Origin: Planctomycetota bacterium
GTDB lineage: Bacteria > Planctomycetota > MHYJ01 > JACQXL01 > JAVHLO01
DNA: 5,553 bases
Assembly (NCBI GenBank): GCA_031082105.1
Contig: JAVHLO010000253.1
Coordinates: forward strand, 1-5,553
Reading direction: 5' to 3'
Shown here: one piece after another, positions 1 to 4,459 of the stretch
Numbering within the stretch: the first letter of the stretch is position 1
How the letters are laid out: every line of letters begins with the position of its first letter
Position numbers and translations under genes: made by a program
Notes under the pieces: model-generated
What the model saw: only the letters and a program-made list of their open reading frames with translations
What the model was told of the DNA's origin: nothing
Databases searched by the model: none

Positions 1-45
1 GTGACGCCGTAAGGCGTTGTCCAATCGAGCGCCTGACGGCGCCAC
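1..45. repeat. Double-hairpin inverted repeat downstream of dnaB
   Basis: Arms at 1-16 and 30-45 are inverted copies that match at 14 of 16 positions, separated by 13 nt. Each arm also folds on itself. ACGCC and GGCGT enclose a 4-nt loop in the left arm, and GCGCC and GGCGC enclose TGAC in the right arm. It lies 43 nt past the dnaB stop codon. The unit may extend beyond the window start. No T-run follows on the minus strand, so a simple intrinsic terminator is not supported. A REP-like dispersed palindrome is the best reading, inferred from structure alone. Confidence 0.6.
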
Positions 46-87
46 TACAAACTGTTGGCCTTCGCCGAAGGACGTAAATAATGCGGG

Positions 88-1494
88 CTAGCTCACCGGC
101 GGGCGTATGGCGGAGGGCGCAAGGTTTTCGAACCGCATGTACTCGTTCAGGAATGTGAGTTCTATTTTTCCGGTCGGGCCGCTTCGCTGCTTGGCGATGA
201 TGACCTCGCACTTGCCCTTATTTTCGGATGAATTGGGTTCGTAGTACTCATCGCGATAGAGGAGTATGACGACATCCGCATCCTGTTCGATCGCGCCCGA
301 TTCACGAAGGTCCGCAAGCCGCGGCCTGCGGTCGTCGCGCGTCTCCGGGGCGCGGCTGAGCTGAGAGAGGGCGATGACGGGCACTTCGAGCTCGCGCGCG
401 AGCGCCTTGAGCGACCTGCTGATGATCGAGATTTCCTGCTGACGGCTGTCGCGGCTCCCCTTGATTTCCATGAGCTGGAGGTAGTCGACCACTATCAGCG
501 CGACGTCGAAATCCGACTTGTAGCGGCGCGCGCGGGCGCGCAGTTCCAGCGCGGAGAGCATACTGCTGTCGTCGACGTAGATCGGCGCATCCGCGAACCG
601 ACCCGCGGCGAGCAGGAGCTTCTGGAAATCCTCTTCGGAGATGCGCCCGCTGCGCAGGTTCGAGGCCGGGATCCTGGCGTGCGAGCACAGGAGGTTCTGG
701 ACGATCGCCTCCGCACTCATTTCGAGGCTGAACAGTACGACCGGCTTCTGTTCCACCAGGCCGGCGTGCTCCGCGATATTGAGCGCCAGACTGGTCTTGC
801 CCATGCTCGGCCGGCCGGCGATTATGATGAGCTGCGATTCCTGCAGACCGGAGATCTTGTCGTCCAGGTCGTAGTAGCCGGTGGGAATCCCCGCCATCCT
901 GGCCGCGCCGTGCCTGTCGCGGATGTCGGAGATCTTGGTGAACGCGACGCGGAGTATGTCGCCGATCTTTATCGATTCGGTACGAGTGCGTCGCTTGACG
1001 ACGTCGAAGATCATGTGTTCGGCCTGGTCAAGCAGCTCCTCGGGCTCGATCTGGGCGCTCGACGCATCACGCAGGAGCCGGCTGCAAACTCCCATCAGGT
1101 TCCGGAGTATTGCCTTCTCTTTGACTATCGTCGCGTAGTGCTCGGCATTGGCGGCGGTCGGCACCGATTCGATCAGCGTCATCAGGCAGTCGTGGCCGCC
1201 GATACGGTCGAGCGCGTTGCGCCTTGCGAGTTCCTCCTTGAGCACGACGATATCGACGCCGGACCGACGGTCGTAGAGGGCGACCAGCGCCTCGTAGATG
1301 AGCTGATGCTGTGGCCTGTAGAAGCTATCGCGTTCGACTATCTGGAGCACATCTCCGATCACGGAGCTGTCGAGGATCATCGAACCGAGGAGGCAGATTT
1401 CGGCCTCGATGTTGTGCGGAAGGGCGGAAATGCCTTCGACCGCGGAAGGCTCGGGATTGGGTCGGGCTTCGCGCAAGGAGGATTCTTGTGGCAT
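88..1494 (-). CDS. dnaB: Replicative DNA helicase DnaB
   Basis: This is the hexameric ring helicase that unwinds DNA ahead of the replication fork (5' to 3') and recruits primase. The 468 residues are close to the E. coli length. An N-terminal DnaB_N domain (about 25-127) is followed by a linker and a RecA-like ATPase domain (about 190-458). Visible motifs are Walker A GRPSMGKT at 227-234 (K233, T234), the FSLEM motif with likely catalytic E258, Walker B LIVVDYLQL with D337, the H3 glutamine in ALSQLSR (Q378), the RESGAIEQDAD stretch near 398-407, and the basic KQR finger at 435-437. No intein interrupts it. The ATG is preceded by AAAGGA (1503-1508) 8 nt upstream. The stop is TAG. It is the last gene of the block, 343 nt after rplI, a gap that holds repeats and a weak promoter candidate, so it may be transcribed partly on its own. 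Identification is secure. Confidence 0.98.
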   Translation of the reverse strand: MPQESSLREARPNPEPSAVEGISALPHNIEAEICLLGSMILDSSVIGDVLQIVERDSFYRPQHQLIYEALVALYDRRSGVDIVVLKEELARRNALDRIGGHDCLMTLIESVPTAANAEHYATIVKEKAILRNLMGVCSRLLRDASSAQIEPEELLDQAEHMIFDVVKRRTRTESIKIGDILRVAFTKISDIRDRHGAARMAGIPTGYYDLDDKISGLQESQLIIIAGRPSMGKTSLALNIAEHAGLVEQKPVVLFSLEMSAEAIVQNLLCSHARIPASNLRSGRISEEDFQKLLLAAGRFADAPIYVDDSSMLSALELRARARRYKSDFDVALIVVDYLQLMEIKGSRDSRQQEISIISRSLKALARELEVPVIALSQLSRAPETRDDRRPRLADLRESGAIEQDADVVILLYRDEYYEPNSSENKGKCEVIIAKQRSGPTGKIELTFLNEYMRFENLAPSAIRPPVS

Positions 1495-1612
1495 GCGAAC
1501 CGTCCTTTGGATTTCAGATTGCGGAATGACAGGCCGTCGATACCTTTCCTTGATTCATGCGTGTGCCGGCTGGTCCGGACTATTTGCGTATCAGGGAAAA
1601 AGCCCGACAGAC

Positions 1613-1698
1613 TGTCATTCCGAACTCGGTTCGGAATCTCCTTCGCCAAGTGTCCGGCCCTTCGCTGAAGGAGATGCCGAACCAAGTTCGGCATGACA
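1613..1698. repeat. 86-bp palindromic repeat element, complete copy
   Basis: The element begins TGTCATTCCG and ends CGGCATGACA. Its 32-nt terminal inverted repeats (1613-1644 and 1667-1698) match at 29 of 32 positions around a 22-nt centre. Each arm is also a hairpin. ATTCCGAA pairs with TTCGGAAT around a 5-nt loop, and ATGCCGAAC pairs with GTTCGGCAT around a 3-nt loop. Two of the three differences between arms are paired changes that keep the stems. A second copy in opposite orientation begins at 5447. It encodes no protein and resembles a REP or MITE-like unit presumably mobilised in trans. Structure and recurrence are seen directly; mobility is inferred. Confidence 0.85.
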
Positions 1699-1713
1699 GC
1701 AAATCGAGTTTCA

Positions 1714-1742
1714 TGAATAAAGCGGGCTGGTCCTGATGCCAA
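1714..1742 (-). promoter_or_regulatory. Weak sigma-70-like promoter candidate for dnaB
   Basis: On the minus strand TTGGCA (1737-1742, 5 of 6 to the -35 consensus) is followed after 17 nt by TATTCA (1714-1719, only 3 of 6 to the -10 consensus). Transcription would start near 1707 and run through the 86-bp element into dnaB. The -10 box is poor, so this is only a candidate. Confidence 0.2.
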
Positions 1743-1748
1743 TAAGCC

Positions 1749-1819
1749 AGGCCGGTTGAGCCGGTTCGCCGTTCCTATCGGCCTACGCAGTCAACCGACC
1801 GAACCGGCAAAACCGGCCT
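1749..1819. repeat. CCGGTT-rich inverted repeat after rplI
   Basis: Arms at 1749-1768 and 1800-1819 are inverted copies with 18 of 20 matches and a 31-nt spacer. Each arm carries two CCGGTT-type words, for example AGGCCGGTT followed by GCCGGTTCG. It starts 18 nt past the rplI stop codon, where a terminator would be placed. However, the minus strand continues GGCTTATTGG with no U-tract. It could be a dispersed palindrome, an mRNA-stabilising hairpin or a weak terminator; the sequence does not decide. Confidence 0.6.
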
Positions 1820-1837
1820 AACCTGCAAGTGTTGCAG

Positions 1838-2299
1838 CTATTCCGACGCCTTGTCAGCGAGGACGACCCACAGGCGGCAGCTTGCCTGGACTTCGGGGTG
1901 AAAGACGATCTTGACCGGGTAGACGCCGAGTTCCTTGATATGTTCCTCCATGTGCACCGTCTTGGCGTCGATCTTGATCGCGCAGTCTTTTGCGATCATG
2001 TCCACTATCATCGTGGGCGTCACGGACCCGAAGAGCACCCCTTCTTCATTCGCAAGGACCTCGATCGTGAACGCCTTTCCTTCCACGAACTTGGCGGTCT
2101 CCCTGCAGTTGGCCTTCATTTCCTCGTCGAGCTTCGCCGCGCGCTTCTTCTCGATCGCCAGGAGTCTCAGATTCTCAGCGGTCTCCAGACTCGCCATCCT
2201 CCTGGGAAAAAGGAAATTGCGGGCATAGCCGTCGGAGACCTTTACGATGTCGCCGCGCTTGCCCAAGTGAACGATGTCCTGCCAAAGAAGCACCTTCAT
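1838..2299 (-). CDS. rplI: 50S ribosomal protein L9
   Basis: L9 is a two-domain protein of the large subunit that binds 23S rRNA near the base of the L1 stalk and affects reading-frame maintenance. The product has 153 residues (E. coli 149). The N-terminal domain carries the family signature: MKVLLWQDIVHLGKRGD, then VKVSDGYARNFLFPRRMA. It is followed by a lysine/glutamate-rich connecting helix (about 40-75) and the C-terminal rRNA-binding domain. The chosen ATG (2297-2299) has GGAG at 2307-2310, 7 nt upstream. The open frame runs on to an ATG ending at 2413, but the extra 38 residues translate intergenic repeat DNA and are not L9. The stop is TAG. It is separated from rpsR by a 132-nt repeat-bearing gap, longer than most gaps upstream in this block. 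Confidence 0.97.
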   Translation of the reverse strand: MKVLLWQDIVHLGKRGDIVKVSDGYARNFLFPRRMASLETAENLRLLAIEKKRAAKLDEEMKANCRETAKFVEGKAFTIEVLANEEGVLFGSVTPTMIVDMIAKDCAIKIDAKTVHMEEHIKELGVYPVKIVFHPEVQASCRLWVVLADKASE

Positions 2300-2330
2300 T
2301 CTCGGTCTCCATGAATGACGATCGAGGGAC

Positions 2331-2425
2331 GACAATTGACCATTGACCATTGACAAATGACATTTGACCTTCACTGACGGTAAGCCGCATATTGCGCTGT
2401 TGTCAATGGTCAAATGTCAATTGTC
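2331..2425. repeat. TGAC heptamer repeats in inverted arrangement
   Basis: On the plus strand five tandem heptamers ending in TGAC run from 2334 to 2368 (AATTGAC, CATTGAC, CATTGAC, AAATGAC, ATTTGAC). On the minus strand three more (AATTGAC, ATTTGAC, CATTGAC) run from 2422 down to 2402. As a result 2331-2356 and 2400-2425 form an inverted repeat with 24 of 26 matches around a 43-nt spacer. An alternative perfect 12-bp pairing joins 2358-2369 with 2408-2419, and the two folds exclude each other. The block lies between the rpsR stop and the rplI ribosome-binding site, so both folds would sit in the mRNA. Heptameric short tandem repeats are known from cyanobacteria and other bacteria. A regulatory role is speculation. 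Confidence 0.8.
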
Positions 2426-2431
2426 CGCTGT

Positions 2432-2674
2432 CTATCCGACGTACGGCATGATTGCCATGAACCGGGCGAGTTTTATCTGCGCCTTCACGACGCGCTGGTG
2501 GCGCGCGCAGTTACCGGACCGCTTGCGCGACATCAGCTTGCCGTGGGCCGTACACAGCTTTTGCAGGAGGGCGATGTTCTTGTAGTCGATATCGCCGATC
2601 TTCTCCCGGCAGAAGCGGCAGCGGTTGTCCTGCCTGAACTTTCGATACTTTTTCTGATCGGTACGTTCTTCCAT
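2432..2674 (-). CDS. rpsR: 30S ribosomal protein S18
   Basis: S18 is a small-subunit protein that assembles with S6 as a heterodimer on the central domain of 16S rRNA. The 80 residues contain the family core: IDYKNIALLQKL at 29-40, then GKLMSRKRSGNCARHQR at 45-61. C19 and C22 (CRFC), with C56 and H59 (CARH), look like a zinc-binding set, so this is the cysteine-containing (C+) form. An additional C41 is present. The ATG at 2672-2674 has AAAGG (2681-2685) 6 nt upstream and follows the rpsF stop by 15 nt, so the two are almost certainly co-transcribed and perhaps translationally coupled. The stop is TAG. Confidence 0.97.
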   Translation of the reverse strand: MEERTDQKKYRKFRQDNRCRFCREKIGDIDYKNIALLQKLCTAHGKLMSRKRSGNCARHQRVVKAQIKLARFMAIMPYVG

Positions 2675-2689
2675 GGGACGCCTTTCGAT

Positions 2690-3010
2690 CTAGAAGCCTT
2701 CGGGCGGAGGCAGTTCTTTCGCCTCGCCCTCGAAACGCAACACGATGAACCTGACGATCATCTCGGCCAGTTGGAGATCGTGCCTGAGCCGACTGACCGC
2801 GGGTCTCGGCAATTTGAAATACATCAGCGCATAGGTGCCGCGCTTATGGGGCCCGATGGAGTAGCAGAGCTTCCTCTCACCCCATCTGCTCATGGCCAGC
2901 ACTTCTCCCTTGTATTTTCCAACGACTCCGGAGACGTAGTTTGTGACTTTCGCCCAGTCCTTGGCCGCGATGGAAGAGTCAATGATAAACAGCGCTTCGT
3001 AGGTATCCAA
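2690..3010 (-). CDS. rpsF: 30S ribosomal protein S6, TTG start
   Basis: S6 binds S18 and helps form the platform of the small subunit. Starting at TTG (3008-3010) gives 106 residues beginning MDTYEALFIID, the expected S6 N-terminus. The signature WGERKLCYSIGPHKRGTYALMYF lies at 43-65 (given here as family core WGERKLCY and RGTYALMYF), and a helix with EMIVRFIVLR follows at 83-92. The TTG is supported by AAAGGAG at 3018-3024, 7 nt upstream. The frame is open further, with ATG starts at 3064 and 3151, but those would add non-homologous residues, translate the leader hairpin at 3038-3078, and in the longer case overlap pth. An automatic annotation could easily choose the wrong start. The stop is TAG. 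The leader suggests feedback control by the S6:S18 dimer. Confidence 0.96.
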   Translation of the reverse strand: MDTYEALFIIDSSIAAKDWAKVTNYVSGVVGKYKGEVLAMSRWGERKLCYSIGPHKRGTYALMYFKLPRPAVSRLRHDLQLAEMIVRFIVLRFEGEAKELPPPEGF

Positions 3011-3017
3011 CTTCCTG

Positions 3018-3024
3018 CTCCTTT
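3018..3024 (-). promoter_or_regulatory. rpsF ribosome-binding site deciding the TTG start
   Basis: AAAGGAG on the minus strand sits 7 nt before TTG at 3008-3010. No comparable site precedes the upstream ATG candidates at the same distance, so it fixes the start of S6. It lies 13 nt after the leader hairpin at 3038-3078, close enough for protein bound there to hinder ribosome loading. Confidence 0.75.
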
Positions 3025-3037
3025 CAACAATCCCGCA

Positions 3038-3078
3038 GCCGGTCGGTTCGGGTTCGCGAATCATCTCGCGAGACCGGC
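3038..3078 (-). promoter_or_regulatory. Probable S6:S18 complex-binding mRNA leader motif
   Basis: On the rpsF transcript GCCGGUC (3078-3072) pairs with GACCGGC (3044-3038) as a perfect 7-bp outer stem. Inside it UCGCGA (3071-3066) pairs with UCGCGA (3059-3054) as a perfect 6-bp inner stem capped by GAUGAU. The 3' side has a 9-nt bulge, ACCCGAACC (3053-3045), with CCG at 3051-3049. The published S6:S18 complex-binding motif in rpsF leaders is described as a conserved CCG in a bulge flanked by a stem and a hairpin, mimicking the 16S rRNA site. Its form and its place just before rpsF fit well. Function here is inferred: excess S6:S18 would bind and repress translation of rpsF-rpsR and perhaps later genes. 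Confidence 0.75.
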
Positions 3079-3099
3079 AGGCAAACCGCGCAAGACGCA

Positions 3100-3657
3100 T
3101 CAGCCGTTGAACCTGTTCATGCAGGCATCCACACCTTCCCGCACCCAGCAAGCGACGGCCTGCGCCGCACTTTCGACCATGTTCTCCATTTCTTCCTTCT
3201 CTCCCGCCGCGAATTCCTCGAGCACGTATTCGGCGGGATCGGCGCCCCTGCGCAGGCCTATTCCCAGCCTGAGCCGCGCAAACGTGTCCGTGCCGAGCTC
3301 GCCGACGATGGAGTCGAGCCCCCTATGGCCGCCCGAGGATCCCTGGCGTCTGATCCTCAGTCTTCCCAGCGGCAGGTTGAAATCATCGCAGATCACGAGC
3401 ATATCCGCGCAATCGGCCTGCAGCCGCTTCAATCCGGCCGCGACTGCGCGGCCGGAGAGATTCATGAACGTGCGCGGCTTGGCGATGACGACCTGCCGGC
3501 CGCCCATGTTCAACTCAAAAACGTGCGAATCGAACGCGCGCCGCTGTCTGGCGGCCGGGCGCGCACTTACGATCCTATCGACGACCATGAACCCGATATT
3601 GTGGCGCGTTCCATCGTATTCACGGCCGGGATTACCCAATCCAACGACGAAGCGCAC
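3100..3657 (-). CDS. pth: Peptidyl-tRNA hydrolase, GTG start
   Basis: Pth cleaves the ester bond of peptidyl-tRNAs that drop off the ribosome, freeing tRNA in the cytoplasm. The 185 residues match the bacterial family. GLGNPG carries N9, TRHNIGF carries the catalytic H19, TFMNLSG carries N66 and CDDFNLPLG carries D91. The segment GSSGGHRGLDSI (106-117) aligns with the family GHNGL motif but has R112 where E. coli has the tRNA-contacting Asn (N114). The fold and catalytic pair otherwise look complete. The GTG start (3655-3657) overlaps an out-of-frame ATG two bases upstream. AGGA at 3666-3669, 8 nt before GTG, and the MRFVVGLGNPG homology favour GTG. It follows rplY by 24 nt, so the two are likely co-transcribed. 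It is the only gene here that ends in TGA. Confidence 0.97.
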   Translation of the reverse strand: MRFVVGLGNPGREYDGTRHNIGFMVVDRIVSARPAARQRRAFDSHVFELNMGGRQVVIAKPRTFMNLSGRAVAAGLKRLQADCADMLVICDDFNLPLGRLRIRRQGSSGGHRGLDSIVGELGTDTFARLRLGIGLRRGADPAEYVLEEFAAGEKEEMENMVESAAQAVACWVREGVDACMNRFNG

Positions 3658-3665
3658 ATTTTGAT

Positions 3666-3669
3666 TCCT
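3666..3669 (-). promoter_or_regulatory. pth ribosome-binding site
   Basis: AGGA on the minus strand lies 8 nt before the GTG start, inside the 24-nt gap after the rplY stop. It supports GTG as the pth initiator. Confidence 0.55.
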
Positions 3670-3681
3670 ATTGGGCCGACG

Positions 3682-4419
3682 CTAATCGGCCTTCTTCTTG
3701 GACGGGGCCTCCTCGGTCTTCTTCTTCGCCTGGGCATCTTCCGACTTCTTCTTTCCACCCGCCTCCGCCGGCTCCTCGCCTTCCTCCTCCTTCTCCTTCT
3801 TCGCGGTTATCACTTCCGGCTCGGTGGGGCCCGGCACCGCCGCCGCCGCGGCCGCCTCCACCACCTCTTCCTGCCTCGGTTCATGCACTGTAATGACCAC
3901 ACGTGTCGGGTCCTCGGCAATGGTCGAGCCCTCGGGGGCTTTGACGGCGCTGACGTGCAGGATCGATCCTATCTCGAGGTCGGTAATGTCGACTTCGACG
4001 AAGCCCGGAATCGCTGCGGGCAAGCACTTGACGGCCATCTCGGCAAGATGCTGTTCGAGCGCGCCGCCGTGCATGACGCCCTTGCAGTGGCCCTTCAGCT
4101 TGACCGGCACCTTTACGACGATGACCTCGTCCATAGCGACGCGCGCGAAGTCGACATGGATCAGGGTATTGCTCACGGGATCATGCTGCAGGGATTTGAT
4201 GACCGCCTGCTCGACGCGGTCCGGGAGCTGCAACTCGACGAATCTCGACCCCTTCTTGATGATCAGGCCGAACTCGACCGCGTCCACGGTAAGCGCACAC
4301 ACTGCGGCCTTGTGTCCGTACAGCACCGCAGGGAGTTTCCCCTGCTTCCGCCACTGCCTTGCAGTGTTCGTGCCCACCTTGTCCCTGATCCCGGCCTTGA
4401 GGCTGGCTGTTTTCATCAT
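3682..4419 (-). CDS. rplY: 50S ribosomal protein L25, CTC/TL5 type
   Basis: L25 binds 5S rRNA in the central protuberance of the large subunit. At 245 residues this is the long CTC/TL5 form rather than the roughly 94-residue E. coli form. Residues 1-95 are the 5S-binding domain, with GKLPAVLYG at 27-35 and the LQHDPVSNTLIHVDF segment at 77-91. Residues about 98-180 are the beta-rich TL5 C-terminal domain. From about 182 a low-complexity tail of Ala, Glu and Lys runs to the end, first acidic and alanine-rich, then with KKK clusters near 223, 232 and 241. It is probably disordered. The ATG (4417-4419) has AAGGAG at 4427-4432, 7 nt upstream; a second ATG follows directly and would put the site 10 nt away. 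It lies 40 nt after prs, a frequent pairing. The stop is TAG. Confidence 0.96.
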   Translation of the reverse strand: MMKTASLKAGIRDKVGTNTARQWRKQGKLPAVLYGHKAAVCALTVDAVEFGLIIKKGSRFVELQLPDRVEQAVIKSLQHDPVSNTLIHVDFARVAMDEVIVVKVPVKLKGHCKGVMHGGALEQHLAEMAVKCLPAAIPGFVEVDITDLEIGSILHVSAVKAPEGSTIAEDPTRVVITVHEPRQEEVVEAAAAAAVPGPTEPEVITAKKEKEEEGEEPAEAGGKKKSEDAQAKKKTEEAPSKKKAD

Positions 4420-4459
4420 TTGATGTCTCCTTGTCTGTTTTCCGCACCCTGATCCGGCA

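Larger units (their letters stand above)
1495..1837. other. Gene-free interval between rplI and dnaB
   Basis: This 343-nt gap holds, in the direction of transcription, the inverted repeat at 1749-1819, a weak promoter candidate at 1714-1742, the 86-bp palindromic element at 1613-1698, and about 118 nt of leader with the dnaB Shine-Dalgarno at 1503-1508. Open frames crossing it on both strands mostly translate the repeats and show no recognisable protein features. I see no gene here. Confidence 0.8.

Noticed and set aside
59..71. CCTTCGCCGAAGG palindrome after dnaB as an intrinsic terminator
   Set aside because: The stem is short, the 1-nt centre forces some pairs open, and no U-run follows on the minus strand.
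679..1668. A 329-codon plus-strand open frame across dnaB
   Set aside because: It lies antisense to a clear DnaB, has no recognisable motifs, and is the kind of long shadow frame that GC-rich coding DNA produces.
1377..1742. Open frames through the 86-bp element (121 codons minus strand, 95 codons plus strand at 1409-1696)
   Set aside because: Both overlap the start of dnaB and translate the palindrome itself, giving MPNLVRH and IPNRVRND-type peptides. Spurious proteins of this kind are expected from such repeats.
2300..2413. Longer rplI starting at 2413
   Set aside because: The extra 38 residues translate the heptamer repeat; L9 begins at MKVLLWQDIV with GGAG 7 nt upstream.
2386..2420. Promoter for rplI from TTGACA or TTGACC words in the heptamer repeats
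   Set aside because: The -35-like words recur only because the repeat unit contains TTGAC. No acceptable -10 box is found at 16-18 nt; the best is TATGCG.
3011..3151. Longer rpsF starting at ATG ending at 3064 or 3151
   Set aside because: The added residues do not belong to S6, would pass through the leader hairpin, and the longest form overlaps pth. TTG at 3010 has the Shine-Dalgarno and the expected MDTYEALFI start.
2414..3664. A 416-codon plus-strand open frame across rpsR, rpsF and pth
   Set aside because: It runs antisense through three securely identified genes and their gaps, with no family resemblance.
3325..4452. Plus-strand open frames across pth and rplY, including a Ser/Phe-rich one at 3698-4423
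   Set aside because: They are complements of the L25 coding frame. Their odd composition comes from the Lys/Glu/Ala tail read backwards.
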